DNA of 64,000 bases from Sepiola atlantica (GCA_963556195.1 OY744546.1:65889303-65953302); one strand, 5' to 3'; numbered from the stretch's first letter, positions 23,767 to 36,310 are shown. Program-made: numbers and translations. Notes: generated by a model not told the origin, from the sequence alone.

Positions 23767-23839
23767 GAGTGGAATGGGATCGAACGCTAAAACTGGCGTT
23801 AACGAAACCTACTTTCTTATCGTCTGCGCCACGCGTCCG
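23767..23839 (-). mobile_element. tRNA-like SINE head, second type
   Basis: The reverse complement contains TGGCGCAGACGATAAGAAAG (A-box side) and GCGTTCGATCCCATTCC (B box), spaced as in a tRNA. The acceptor stem does not pair well, so it is not a functional tRNA. Upstream at 23622-23650 is an imperfect palindrome, CCCGTCGCCTGGCG / CGTTGCACGGG, of a kind common at ends of invertebrate repeats. The two may belong to one insertion. Confidence 0.5.
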
Positions 23840-24917
23840 AGTTGAAACACCTGTGAAAATAGGCCAGTTAACCTTAGCTTGATTATTGGCATGCGTGTTA
23901 AATTAATACCAGGCAAATAATAAATAACAACGGGTGTTTTGTGAAAATTAAACTGTGTGTATTAGTTCCCGGTGTCGATGAGTGTAGTGACAGTACAGAA
24001 TTGTTAGGGAGAAAATTTTTTACTACCACCTATATGGAGTTGGTTTTTCGGAGAGACGTTGATGGTTGGCCAAATGTTATATTTAGTGTTAGGTAGGAAA
24101 AAATAATAACAAATTTACTAAAACACGCTCGAGTGAATAAGTGTAGTATAGTGGTGAGTTTTGTAGCCTGTGATGCATGTGGTTATTTTCTTATACTCCG
24201 AGAAGGTACAGGGGACAATCGTCTCTACTTTATATATTAGATGATTGTAAAAGTCTACTGTAATAAAAAATGTTTAAGAGTGGTTTTTGTCAGTTCTGAC
24301 TCAAAAATGTTTTACAATAAATAAAAGTGAATTTGGACCAAAACATTAACTGCACTAGATGACCGTTGTGTCGTGAATGAAATTTGGCAATGTAATAAAT
24401 TATATGTTGATTTGTAAAAGTTTTCAAACTTATCACTAAATTACAATTTATTTAAAATTAAAAGATAAAAATATGAAACCTATTTGTGAGCTACTGTTTT
24501 CAATTTATATAATTATTAACATTTTTTATAAGGAATTTATTCCAAATATGACTGTAAGAAAGTTGGGTTAAGTGTAATAGATGATGTGTAAGTCACGTAA
24601 CTGTTCTGTGGGACTTGAAAACAAACATGTAAACTCCAATGTATTCAGACACGTAGACTCTCAATTAAAACCTGAAATAGATGACAGTTGCGGAAGGAAC
24701 GACGACTTTCAAATATTGGTAAGTTAAATGGACGTGTAGAGTTTAAAACGGGTGTTCAAACGCATTAACCCTGTTCAGCACACTATTTTCCTAAATGACA
24801 CGTTTCAAGGGAATATCAAATTCGCAAGCGGCCATCAGTTGGATCTGTATACCGCTCAGCGGAGATAATTTAAACGACGTTGGTGTTTTCATTTTTAAGC
24901 AAGATGTCACCGTTGTT
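23840..24917. other. AT-rich stretch, nothing recognised
   Basis: About 1.1 kb without a recognised gene or repeat. Confidence 0.5.
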
Positions 24918-25036
24918 CCACATACTGCACCCGGTATTCCGAAATCGTTACCCATCTGGTTCTGACCAGACTCTATGTCGCTTAATATCGGGGATCTAAC
25001 GCCAACCGTAGTGTAAACGTGATAGTACCATACATC
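24918..25036 (-). mobile_element. 5S rRNA-derived retroposon or pseudogene, copy 3
   Basis: The reverse complement gives GATATTAAGCGACATAGAGT, CTGGTCAGAACCAGATGGGT and CGGAATACCGGGTGCAGTAT. These correspond in order to 5S GGAAGCTAAGCAGGGTCGGG, CTGGTTAGTACTTGGATGGG and GGGAATACCGGGTGCTGTAG. It is the best preserved 3' half in the window. Length about 119 nt, as in 5S rRNA. Substitutions in the internal control region make function unlikely. Confidence 0.75.
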
Positions 25037-25097
25037 AATAGCTTTAATACTTGTATACATCGGCTGTTTAGAAACTCAACATAAACCGTTTCAAAAG

Positions 25098-25735
25098 AAA
25101 TATTTGTTAACATATATCGTACATGTAGTTATAGTTTTTTTTTAATTTATTACCCTACCTTTCTATCTCTCTCCCACTCTCGTTCCCCCTCTCTTATTTC
25201 TCTCTCTCTGACTCTATCTCTCTCTCTATCTCTCTCTGACTCTCTCTTCCCCCTCTCTCTCTCTCTCTCTCTCTCTGTGAATAAGCAGAATGTTATTAAT
25301 AGAAGATAGAAATATTTGTTAACATATATCATACATGTAGTTATAGTTTTTATTTTATTTATTACCCTATCTTTCTATCTCTCTCCCACTCTCGTTCCCC
25401 CTCTCGTATTTCTCTCCCCCTCTCTCTGACTCTATCTCTCTCTCTCTCTCTCTGACTCTCTCTCCCCACCCTCTCTCTCTGTGAATAAGCAGAATGTTAT
25501 TAATAGAAGATAGAAATATGTGTTAACATATATCATACATGTAATTATAGTTTTTTATTTATTACCCTATCTTTCTATCTCTCTCCCACTCTCGTTCCCC
25601 CTCTCTTATTTTTTCTCTCTCTCTCTCTCTGACTCTATCTCTCTCTCTATCTCTCTGACTCTCTCTCCCCCCTCTCTCTCTCTCTGTGAATAAGCAGAAT
25701 GTTATTAATAGGAGATAGAAGTATTTGTTAATTCC
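25098..25735. repeat. CT-rich tandem repeat, period about 206-213 bp, 3 units
   Basis: Each unit starts with AAATATNTGTTAACATATAT (about 25098, 25309, 25514), continues with ACATGTARTTATAG, a (CT)n-rich middle, and ends with GTGAATAAGCAGAATGTTAT. A fourth start near 25720 is truncated. The Arg/Glu open frame on the minus strand is the CT run read backwards. Confidence 0.9.
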
Positions 25736-26865
25736 TTCTTCTTTTCTGTCGTTTCCCCCTTCCTATCTCTCTATCTCGTGATACTGTAAGTCAGAGATAT
25801 TAAAAATATATGCACTTCATAATTCCTTTCATTTTGCATTAAGTTTTCAACTAATGCATTATGTGCATACATTTGCACTTCTAAACTTGCAAATGCCAAA
25901 CATGAAATATTAATCAACGAAGTAGCCGTATTTGTCTGTGCTTTACTAAATCTAGATTATGTTTTATTCAAGCAGTAAGCGACATTACACACTTGCCGCG
26001 TTGTTTTAATTTTAAGTTATTGCTTCTTTACCAAAGTATGAAAGTACAGAAAATGTATTGTCATGTAAAATGTATTTTTTGTTTCTATTATGAACCACAA
26101 AAAATTTAGTAGTGCTAATATAGATTTACAAAGTTACGTAAGTAAAAAGCGAGCTGATAATGCTGTTTTATCTATATTACTTTACGCCACAAATACCTGA
26201 AAGTATAATAAATTATTTATAAGAAAAAGCATTAATGCTTAAATGAGTTTTCCAAGTTGTCTTTTCGTAAACAGATATAATAAATGAATACATACGAGAA
26301 AATATTGAGGCGAGAAGTTTTAAATTCGATCATAATAAAATTACTATAACAAACACAAGAATAATAAATCCGTTGGACGAAAGACATCTACGTTAACAAA
26401 TGCCACTTTTAACTTTTCTTAAAATAAATATTTTAATTAATCTCAGGAAATGAATATCTCACCTTCTATTATGATACACAATAAATTATTATAAATAATC
26501 TAATATTTTATTTCATTTTTAATAATGATATGAGATCATTTTTCTTTTAAAGTCAATTGTTAAAATGTCTCCATTTTCTCTATATTCCGACCTGTAATAA
26601 GTATTCCTTGAAATCCACAACAACAAATTACGTTTATTAGTGCAAAGAAACATCGTGCAACAATAGTACACACACCTTGGCTTGGCAGAATAAACTTATC
26701 AGTTTAACTCCTGTCTAGGACAGACTCAAAGAAAAAAAAACTGGCTTCCCTTTACATATCAAATAATGTCAAAAGTTTTAAATAAAGAAAACTATTAAAT
26801 AACATTAAATATTGAACATTTCTAAAACCTTATCTTTAATTATCTTGAACACGTTTTTTAGTTGG

Positions 26866-26915
<50 letters not shown>

Positions 26916-28265
26916 TTAGATGTTTCAGTTATAAAATAGATCATTCAGTGAAGACCGGGGTTGCTCCAATAAAAACAAGCTCGATGATACTCGATTACAG
27001 AGTACAGAGCATTTATATGTGATTTTATGAAGGCTTACCAAAGCATTCCTTTCAGGACACCAATGATCACCATTAAATATATTTTTTCTTACAAATATTA
27101 TTTATTCAAATTAAATGTTTTTTCCTACACGTGTTTCACTACCAAGCAGTTACTTGCTTGGCAGATCATCACGGAAATTAAATGTCTGGAATACTGGTTT
27201 CAACTGCCGACAATACACAATGTGGCGTTGCAATAGTTGAGGTCACTTAAGAAGAGAAGAGGAAAAAAATAAAAATAAAATAAAAATAAAAATAAAAGTT
27301 AAAATTAAAAAAACAAGGAAGAACAACGATAAAAAAGAAAGTCCTATAAAAAGTCTTAGAAAAGTAGCTCGTGCATTATTTCTTCCACCAAGCCAACAAG
27401 CAATTAATCGGTCCCAAATACATTAAAAAAAACAAAAAAAAACGGAACAATGTGCGATAATACACTGTCACGTCGGCCGGCACAATGATGAATAAACCCC
27501 CCCCCCCAAAAAAAAAACAAAAGAACTAAATCATTCAAGACCGCTCACAAGTTACCATTCCACTCCAATGATAGTATGGGAATTCTAAATCCAACTTCTC
27601 ACAAAGAAAAAGCAACATAAATGTTCGTCCGGGTTCGAAGAGCCTTATTTCAATGGCTGATTTCTTACCCTTCGTCGTGTGTTTGATTTTATAAGTGTGT
27701 AATATTTTTCTAAAATTAAGTAGGCGTAAGTTTTTAATTTTCTAAAAGCCATTCCTTATAAAAAAACAAACTATGTTTTTAATCTTCGCAAACGCAAGGG
27801 GACACCACACACCACACTCTTCAAGTATTGATTTCAATTTTACTTTAAAGATTTTATATATTTCACCGAAAAGTTATGAATATAAATAACCAATAAAACG
27901 AAGCGTAACGACTCAAATTGAAAATGTATTGTGAAAGAAGATCTTCAATTTAGAATAGTAAGTAACTATCGATAAAACTCAGACGGGCTATGTTTCTATT
28001 TATATCAAGACACTTAACTGTAAATCATACGTCAAAAATAAATATTCATTCTGAGTAGGAGTTCTATGGCAGATCCTGCTACGTCTGTAGACGCAGTCTA
28101 TTGTTCCCTTAGAAACATCGGCTTATTGTGTGACAGATTTCGCTTATGATATCATTTTTGAAAATAAATTACTCGTACGAAGAAAAGCTATCAAAATAGT
28201 ATGTTCTATATTTAGAAATCGCTTTAAAGAAATATGAGTATTCAGTTTCACAATTTTTTCATGAG
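25736..28265. other. AT-rich stretch with microsatellites only
   Basis: About 2.5 kb. It includes a (CA)(TA)n run at 26869-26911, a C10/A9 run near 27497, and A-rich DNA near 27265-27340. No gene, RNA or transposon domain recognised. Confidence 0.5.
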
Positions 28266-28390
28266 GATTTATAATTTGTATTGTGTAGATAATTCGGATT
28301 ACTGTTTTCATTCTAAATGTTATTCTTACAACGTTTCATGCGATGTAACCTATGACAAAATTAAAAGCTTCCCGATGACTCTAATTCCCC
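28266..28390 (-). mobile_element. Solo LINE 3'-tail fragment
   Basis: The reverse complement carries GGTTACATCGCATGAAACGT, then GAATGAAAACAGTAATCCGA and ATTATC. The same order occurs at 37150-37250 (minus), directly downstream of a non-LTR reverse-transcriptase C-terminus. Related tails are at 37855-37960, 42530-42610 and 59385-59455. I read it as a 5'-truncated LINE insertion. Confidence 0.5.
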
Positions 28391-28594
28391 CGTAACAAGA
28401 AATCGCCAACAAAAAGAGATTTAATAGATTTTTCGGTTTCACACACAGAACAATGGTCTTTATACAAACCTTAGTCTCCTGAACCCATATAAATGTTTTC
28501 ACAAACGCCAATGATAAATATTAAATAAGATTATATATGATACTCCTATAACGATAAATGAGCGCTCAATATAATATTATAGCATATCTACCTA

Positions 28595-28630
<36 letters not shown>

Positions 28631-28634
<4 letters not shown>

Positions 28635-29248
28635 AATATTTGTTGTTGTTTATTATCTACGGACGTATACGTTTCGTCTTTTTTCAATCAAGACTCTTCA
28701 GCGTAGAAGTGTTACTATTCACTACTGGTCACACGATTCGAAACCCTGGATTATAAGTATTTTTCAACTCCAACCCAACGTCTTAAACCTCGCGGCCAAT
28801 ATTTGAACAGCTGTTAAACTGTGGTAGATTAAATACATTTATAAGCGGCGATGGCGGCACTTATATTAAGGAATGAGGCATTATAAAGCAAATGACGTCA
28901 CGCTGTATTTGCACTACTACTAAAGTGCTCTACTAATTATTAAGGAGCGACAAATATGAAACATATTTGTTGTTGTTTATTATCTACGGACGTATACGTT
29001 TCGTCTTTTTTCAATCAAGACTCTTCAGCGTAGAAGTGTTACTATTCACTACTGGTCACACGATTCAAAACCCTGGATTATAAGTATTTTTCAACTCCAA
29101 CCCAACGTCTTAAACCTCGCGGCCAATATTTGAACAGCTGTTAAACTGTGGTAGATTAAATACATTTATAAGCGGCGATGGCGGCACAGGCATTCTACTT
29201 ATATTAAGGAATGATGCATTATAAAGCAATTGACGTCACGCTGTATTT

Positions 29249-29252
<4 letters not shown>
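28631..29252 (+). repeat. 327-bp tandem duplication, about 1.9 units
   Basis: Unit 1 starts at 28631 and unit 2 at 28958, with near-identical sequence (for example TACGGACGTATACGTTTCGT and GGCGATGGCGGCAC in both). Each has the TGACGTCACGC palindrome near its end. The array is bounded by TA runs on both sides (28597-28630 and 29253-29322). High identity suggests a recent duplication. Confidence 0.9.

Positions 29253-29322
<70 letters not shown>
29253..29322. repeat. (TA)n microsatellite at the left end of the hAT-like transposon
   Basis: About 70 bases of TA ending exactly where the terminal inverted repeat begins; a shorter TA run borders the right end (32479-32488). Confidence 0.95.
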
Positions 29323-29326
<4 letters not shown>

Positions 29327-29794
29327 GGGAGGTCGATTTTGAAACTGTAAATTATCGCACTCGAAGAAAGTTGCCAAATAATGTCAAAAGTTACCACAAG
29401 AAATATTTTTCTTCAAAATTTTGTATTTATTTGAGCATTGCAACTTTAAGATCAAATAAATCGAGATTTTTTCTCACTGCCGAGATTTCACCGGCAGATG
29501 TGTCGCCTTAAATTAAACCCGGGTTTTAACAAAAAAAAGTAATACATTACTTAATAATAAATATTTTAAAGTTTATTATTATTTTTCTTAAGAAATTAAA
29601 TGTACATATTCAAATTAAAAAGGAATAAAACACTATGATATTTAATGTTATATATAAATAATTATTTGTTTACATAGGCGTTTTATTTATTGGATATTTT
29701 TTATGGTATTCACCGGTTGAAAATTCATCGGGCGAATTTGACTTCCCGTGTTGATTGTCTGTTTAATTATCACACATATATATTGAATTGTCGA

Positions 29795-30540
29795 GCGCTG
29801 GCTTATCTAATCCCACTTTCCCGACCTTTTGTCACACCTTACCTTGTGGGAGTTAAATAAATAAAAACTAGTTCAGCCAGGGGGTTTTACCCCACCAAAT
29901 AAACCGGTATCGCCCGGGCCTTTGTAGTCTGGATTTACGCCCGTCTATTGGGGCTTGTCCGTCCTGTGCAGTTCTAGGAGGTGCATCCTCCCAGGCTTTG
30001 CCTTCCCTCTTTGGGGAGGAGTAAGTTTATTGCTTACTGTCTGAGGCGGCCCTACCGGGGAATGCCGACGAAGCTGCCCAGGCAATTTTTAAATGGCCAG
30101 AGTGCTCACCTCTCGAGCACTGGCTTTCTCATCCCACTTTCCTGACCTTTTGTCAATCTTACCTTGTTGGGGGTAGATAAATAAAATCTAGTTCAGCCAG
30201 GGGTTTTTACCCCACCAAATAAACCGGTATCGTCCGGGCCTTTGGGTCTGGATTTACGCCCGTCTATTGGGGCTTGTCCGTCCTGTGCAATTCTAGGAGG
30301 TGCATCCTCCCAGGCTTTGCCTTTCCTCTTTGGGGAGGAGTAAGTTTATTGCTAACTGTCTGAGGCGCCCCTACAGGGGAATGCCGACGGGGCTGCCCAG
30401 TCAATTTTTTAATGGCCAGAGTGCTCACCTCTATAGCGCAGGGTTATCTAATCCCACTTTCCTGACCTTGTGTCACATCTTACCTTGTTGGAGGTAGATA
30501 AATAAAACTATTTCAGCCAGGAGTTTTTACCCCACCTAAA
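29795..30540 (+). mobile_element. U2-headed element array nested in the hAT-like transposon
   Basis: Two complete 320-bp periods plus a part: GTTCAGCCAG recurs at 29871, 30191 and (as TTTCAGCCAG) 30511. Each unit runs tail, ACCCCACCWAAATAAACCGG, a reduced U2-like head (TATCGYCCGGGCCTTTG), GTCCGTCCTGTGCARTTCTA, the body with CTCTTTGGGGAGGAGTAAG, and GCCAGAGTGCTCACC. The full-length U2 head seen at 15.9-16.35 kb is absent here; only the second, weaker head remains. The array ends about where the transposase frame starts, so it disrupts the 5' part of that gene. Confidence 0.75.
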
Positions 30541-30542
30541 AT

Positions 30543-32022
30543 ATATGTATTGGAGTTGATGGGAGAATGGATAAGGACACATTGATGTATAAGGAAATTG
30601 TGGATGAAAATAGACAGAGAATTATGAAAAAAACTAAGGGACCAGAACACCATTTAACTTTTACAAAAGAAACACCATGTGAAAGTAAATATCTGACACA
30701 TAGAGTTCTTCCGAATAGTGGTGCAACAGGTGCTGTTCATGCAGATCAAGTGGCGGATGTTTTGCATGAATTCCACAGTGAGAACAGTATCAAGGCTATA
30801 CTTGTTGACAACACTAATACCAACACAAGTTGCGATGGTGGAATGGTTGCAATTTTAGAAAAAAAACTTTTTAAAACTCTTCACACAATTGGTTGCTCTT
30901 TGCATCATAATGAACTACCTTTCAGAGCCCTTTTTAAAAACATAGATGGTTGCGCAAAGGGCCCTACAACATTCAGTAGCCCTCTGGGGAAATTATGCTC
31001 AAATGATTGATATGATTTACCCCAAATATAATTTTCCAAAATTGATGAAATACATGATCTTAGTTCTGACCAAAGACTCCTTTATGAATACACAGTAGGT
31101 ATTTCTAGAGGTAAGGTTGACTCTAGATATGCCTCCTGGAAAATTGGTCCTTTAAACCAAGCAAGATGGTTAACTTTGGCCATCAGACTTATGTGTTTAT
31201 GGACTCGTGGTGCATACCCACAAAGGCACACAACAAAACTACACTATGTAGTAAATTTTATTGTAAATGTGTATGCCACTTTTTGGTTTGAAATTAAAAG
31301 AAATAGTAAATTCCACAATCAGTAAGTGCACATTTTTAATATGACCCAGAGGATTAAGGAGAAGCCTCAGGAAATCCAAGATATCACATTTAGAAATATA
31401 CAAGGTAATACATTTTGTTTACTGCCTGAAAACTTTCTATATTCCATGGTTAAATCTGAGGAGATTGAAGTAAGAGAAGAAGCTTTAAAAAGAATTTTGG
31501 CCATTAGGTAAGTAATATTTATTCTTATATCTCTGACTCAATTATTTATTCCAATTTATAGAATGATTTTTAAAGATTTTATCTAATTTCACCATAATTA
31601 TTAAAGCAGTACAGATTGGAATTTTTTAATAATTCAATTAATTAATTTGTTCTTTCAGGAGTGAGGAGTCAACCAGAAAAAGATTAAAAAGAATACTACC
31701 TATTAATTTTAATGCCACACATTGGACACAATTAATAGATTTAAAATTATGCGGCATTTTTGAACCACCAATGACGGAAGATTTTACTGAATCTGAACTT
31801 CGAGAATCGTTGATGAATGGAACCAAGCTTGACTTGCCAGATTTGCCCTCACATTCTCAGGGTGTGGAACGGGCAGTTAAGTTAATAACAGAAGCTTCAC
31901 AAACTGTATATGGTTTTGAAGCAAGGCATCAACACATTACAGCCAAAGTTTTGAGTCAGAAATTGAGACCAGCATTTTTGTCTAAGGGGTCTTATATGGA
32001 GCAATTTGACTCTCTATATTAA
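30543..32022 (+). pseudogene. hAT-like transposase pseudogene, two exons
   Basis: The open frame from the ATG at 30567 is preceded in frame by CIGVDGR, so the original protein began further upstream and is cut by the U2-headed array. Conserved-looking blocks: ILVDNTNTNTSCDGG then TIGCSLHHNELPFRALF, an Asp/Cys-His arrangement consistent with the RNase H-like catalytic core of hAT transposases. Later come LNQARWLTLAIRLMCLWTRG, REEALKRILAIR, and a C-terminal GVERAVKLITEAS block that I associate with a transposon-borne family in arthropods, Hydra and molluscs. Three in-frame stops (31008 TGA, 31029 TAA, 31323 TAA) interrupt exon 1. A phase-2 intron lies at 31508-31658 (AG|GTAAGT, TTTCAG|GAG); joining exons there preserves the frame to the TAA at 32020-32022. 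Inactive by nonsense mutations. Confidence 0.75.
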
Positions 32023-32478
32023 GCTTCATTAAAATAGTGTTAGGTTTTTCCTTATTTCTTTGCTTGTTATATTTTCACTAATAACAGAAAAAATCATTTT
32101 TTTAGGTATTCAAATATTACTGTTTAATTCATAACGTTAAAAGGTAGTTTACAAAAGCAGATACTGAAAATGAGGGGGGGGGGCAAATTTTCAATTTGAA
32201 GATTTCTTTAATTCATATCATTTTTATAAAATAAAAGGACATTCCCTGCTTTTAAATGCTAAAATTATTTGGTTTTCACACCAATATTCAAGCAAATCTT
32301 GCAAAAACGAGGAATTTTCAGTATATTCTTGTCTACGATCTTTGATACCAAACGCTCAAAAAACCGCTGAAGTTTTTGATCTAATTTTTTGCATGAGTAT
32401 TTAATAGGTCTATATACAACTTTCGGAACGTGCCTTTTTTTAATATTTAAAAAAAAGTGTAAAATCGACCTACCCTAA

Positions 32479-32802
32479 TATATATATACTGTTTTTTTGC
32501 ATTCTAAAAACTAAAAAACAAATAAATCAGTCGAATCAGAATTTCTTTCGACATTATTTTTATTTTGCAAATGCTTTTATTTTTTAAATTTTTTATCTGA
32601 CGCGCAAACCAGGTAAAATGATTTAGTTTTTAGTCTGCCGGCTGCTCTTCAGAGACAACCGATCAACAATGAAAAATTAGAGATTATTCCAACACAAAAC
32701 ACGACAGAAAGTGATCCATAAATGTAAGATAAACGGCAACCCGAACACACAAAAGATCTCACTTTAAAGGATCATAGAAAAACAATCCCCCAAATATCTA
32801 AC
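32479..32802. other. AT-rich stretch, nothing recognised
   Basis: About 320 bases to the right of the transposon end, with no feature seen. Confidence 0.5.
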
Positions 32803-32914
32803 ATTCTTAGACCGCAATTTTGAACTTCATTGAGGTTACGGCACAAAAGTTAAGCGGCGTCGAGCCTGGCCAGTACTAAATGGGTGACCATTTAGAAATA
32901 CCAGGTGCTGTATG
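32803..32914 (+). mobile_element. 5S rRNA-derived retroposon or pseudogene, copy 4
   Basis: Plus-strand alignment of about 112 nt: AGTTAAGCGGCGTCGAGCCT corresponds to 5S AGCTAAGCAGGGTCGGGCCT, then GGCCAGTACTAAATGGGTGA and GAAATACCAGGTGCTGTATG. The 5' third is diverged. It is the best preserved copy around the A box / intermediate element. Confidence 0.75.
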
Positions 32915-33088
32915 TGCTCTCTGCTTATCTCGGCATTGTTTCCAGTCGTCTTGTATTACTACTTGCCATTGGAATCAAGCAATGCCGACTCAGGAGAGCA
33001 GTTGTTAGAGATTGCGCAACCCTTGCAATTACAAATTCACGCGCGGGCAGCCCCAGGCACTCATACGTCGAAATCGACGGGAGAGTCC

Positions 33089-33091
<3 letters not shown>

Positions 33092-33125
<34 letters not shown>
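33092..33125. repeat. (TA)n microsatellite
   Basis: About 34 bases of TA at the left edge of the 372-bp repeat array. Confidence 0.95.
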
Positions 33126-33127
<2 letters not shown>

Positions 33128-33128
<1 letters not shown>

Positions 33129-34452
33129 AAGGAATAGGTAAAATAAATACCTTTTGAAGCATTAAGATGCGATATCAATTTTTTTTATAAAAAAGAAAAA
33201 TAATAAATCGAAACCGATTTAAAAAATTTTTTTTCCTTTTTTTTATCGCATCTTTATGCTTCAAAAGGTATTTATTTTACCTATTCCTTCTTAAATTTAA
33301 CAATAGATGCTTTTAAAAAAAAATATGAACCTCAAAACACTTATACAAATCACGCGCTGCATTCACGTTCTTCATATTTGATGGTGGGAAAACAACAACT
33401 TGCCCATTTGGCCCGGCTGTATAACAACAAGCCGGTAAAGAGATAAAAAAATACAAATCCGATGACATCAGGATATATTACACACCGAGGATGCCAGGTT
33501 TTGGCGAAATATCTGTCTCACTTTAAACTAACAAAAAAAAAGCTAGTTTTAATAAAAAAAAGAAAAAGAAAATCGGTTTCGATTTATTATTTTTCTTTTT
33601 TATAAAAAAAATTGATATCGCATCTTAATGCTTCAAAAGGTATTTATTTTACCTATTCCTTCTTAAATTTAACAATAGATGCTTTAAAAAAAATATGAAC
33701 CTCAAAACACTTATACAAATCACGTGCTGCATTCACGTTCTTCATATTTGATGGTGGGAAAACAACAACTTGCCCATTTGGCCCGGCTGTATAACAACAA
33801 GCCGGTAAAGAGATAAAAAAAATACAAATCCGATGACATCAGGATATATTACACACCGAGGATGCCAGGTTTTGGCGAAATATCTGTATCACTTCAAACT
33901 AACAAAAAAAAAATGCTAGTTTTAATAAAAAAAGAAAAAAAAATCGGTTTCGATTTATTATTTTCCTTTTTTATAAAAAAAATTGATATCGCATCTTAAT
34001 GCTTCAAAAGGTATTTATCTTACCTATTCCTTCTTAAATTTAACAATAGATGCTTTAAAAAAATATGAACCTCAAAACACTTATACAAATCACGTGCTGC
34101 ATTCACGTTCTTCATATTTGATGGTGGGAAAACAACAACTTGCCCATTTGGCCCGGCTGTATAACAACAAGCCGGTAAAGAGATAAAAAATACAAATCCG
34201 ATGACATCAGGATATATTACACACCGAGGATGCCAGGTTTTGGCGAAATATCTGTATCACTTTAAACTAACAGAAAAAAAATGCTAGTTTTAATAATAAA
34301 AAAAAAAAATCGGTTTCGATTTATTATTTTTCTTTTTTATAAAAAAAATTGATATCGCATCTTAATGCTTCAAAAGGTATTTATTTTACCTATTCCTTCT
34401 TAAATTTAACAATAGATGCTTTTAAAAAAAAAATATGAACCTCAAAACACTT
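33128..34452 (+). repeat. 372-bp tandem repeat with an inverted first segment, about 3.3 units
   Basis: Plus-strand units begin with CGCATCTTWATGCTTCAAAA at 33246, 33618, 33990 and 34355 (periods 372, 372 and 365). The leading segment 33128-33225 is the reverse complement of the unit junction (AAGAAGGAATAGGTAAAATA against TATTTTACCTATTCCTTCTT), so the array starts with a head-to-head palindrome. The last unit is cut by a TA run at 34453. Units carry CAACTTGCCCATTTGGCCCG and CGGTTTCGATTTATTATTTT. No consistent coding frame. Confidence 0.9.
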
Positions 34453-34535
34453 ATATATATATATATATATATATATTTAGAGAGAGAGAGAGAGAGCGAG
34501 AATAAGAGAGAGAGGGAGAAAGAGAGAGACATTCA
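34453..34535. repeat. (TA)n and (GA)n compound microsatellite
   Basis: A TA run of about 25 bases followed by a GA-rich run. Confidence 0.9.
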
Positions 34536-36310
34536 CAAATAACTGCTTCGTCGTCTACAACTTATCACAGAGTAAGTATATATGGAATATTTTCATCATG
34601 CAAAACATAATTACACATAATTTAAGGAGAATTGATAAGACACCCATTTATTGAAAAGAGCAATATTCTTTTACATATTGTAAACAATACATCTAGTTAC
34701 ATTACACGCGGGTAATGACATTCTTAAAACTTTTAGACTAATCAATAATTCATCCACACAGCTTCGATGCAGAATCTGCGGATAAATAAGCGTCCCCCAG
34801 GGTATAGACAAACCCCCAGGTTAAAGACACATTGAAAAAATCCTGCTAACAGTTCAGCTTTTAAAACTTTTTCTTGACCTGTCTGATTAAGTTTTAGTGC
34901 ATTTTTGCTTTTTCGAATATTAGTTTTTGAGTGCAACTTGATTGTTATTACTAAATACGAGTTCATAAATGTTTGTTACACCGACGATGTTTTAGCTATG
35001 CACTTGCATAACCCATTGATGCATGTTCGATTAAAGTACGTTTTATATGTTCTTATTAGTCGTTATTTACTATTAACTAAATGAGATATGCTCCTAGAAT
35101 ATCCATATAAAAACATAGAATTACGTAAAATGTTTATTTTTCCATATATAAATATAATTAGCATCATTTCTGATAACCTAAAAAAAAAACAGCAGTGACT
35201 ATGTTATTATAGAGTGGTGTTTTTTTTTCGAATTGATTTCAGGTGACGGAATAATGCTGAAGTTGTTCTTTGACTTGCTTTTTTGTCTCTTCGTATCCGA
35301 GATTTGAAGAAGGCGACACCATCCTATAATATGTGTACATTTACAAAGAGTATAAACGTAGGAGTTTCACATGTTGGCCGGTTATAATTCAGGAAGAGGA
35401 CATTTTGTATTCAGCACCGCTCTCTTCCGGAAATCATGCGCACGGGGTAACTGTCGTGCCTCTACACCGCCTGCGTGCCCAGAGTCGATCTTTTCGAATC
35501 AGTCAACATGGAAGTCGGACGTTTGTTCCACTTGCGAAGGACGTTGGCTCTGAGGCAAGTTACTTAGCAAAAATATAGGTACGCAACGCATTACTCTTTA
35601 AACCGATTTGAATTTTTACTCTAATTTGCTTTGGTTTGTCTTAGAACATGTTTGTAAGGCTTGTTTATTTTCATGTATTTCCAGTCTTACGATGGAAAGA
35701 TGTCATAGTTCAGCGTTGGCCACGTGCGCGCAAATAAATACATATTCATCAGTATAATTCGTGTCCGAGATTTTTGCTCCAGTTTGCTTGCTGTTACAAA
35801 TGGCACTGCGTATAAAGATTTTAATATAGTGTACAAGTATTTTTGTTGTTTGGTAAAATATAGAGTTTCTTAATTTTTACACTGAAAAACAATTATCGTT
35901 CGGTATTTCTCCTTATCTATCACGATTAATATTATAAAACCCACAACGCGTGAATACATTTTTGTAAACTTTCCCGATACCCCCCTCTCTATTTATCAGT
36001 CGAAATTTCGTAATATATGAAAACTCATGATGCATAGAAACATTTGAATTCCGTAATATGAACATATTCGTATTAACACTGAAGCTCTTTAAATATTGAA
36101 TCGGAAAATGAAAAATAAAACGATAGAAAATAGAGGCGTGTGTCTCTCGGCGTTGAAAGAAGGAACCCCGATCTTTCAACGTGTGTAAATATATCATAGC
36201 ATTTGAATACTTTTATTTAAAGTGTATAATTATTTTGTTTGATCAGTGTTAAAAATATAGATTTAATAAATCTAATTAATTTTAATAATTTAATACAGTT
36301 AGTATTACTA
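34536..36310. other. AT-rich stretch, nothing recognised
   Basis: About 1.8 kb. Short open frames around 35333-35578 are slightly less AT-rich than the surroundings but overlap each other in different frames and match no family that I know. Confidence 0.45.

Larger units (their letters stand above)
29323..32478 (+). mobile_element. hAT-like DNA transposon, degenerate, 3.16 kb including nested elements
   Basis: Terminal inverted repeats of 18 bp: left TTAGGGGAGGTCGATTTT (29323-29340), right AAAATCGACCTACCCTAA (32461-32478), one mismatch. Both ends abut TA repeats, so a target-site duplication (8 bp ATATATAT would suit hAT) cannot be proved. A TAGGG terminus fits hAT elements. Inside lie about 450 bases of left non-coding or eroded coding DNA, a tandem U2-headed array (29795-30540) and a transposase pseudogene (30543-32022). 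The right 440 bases are non-coding. No second copy is in the window. Confidence 0.75.

Noticed and set aside
32803..32914. A functional 5S rRNA gene
   Set aside because: Too many substitutions in the internal control region and the 5' third; no T-run terminator directly after the 3' end.
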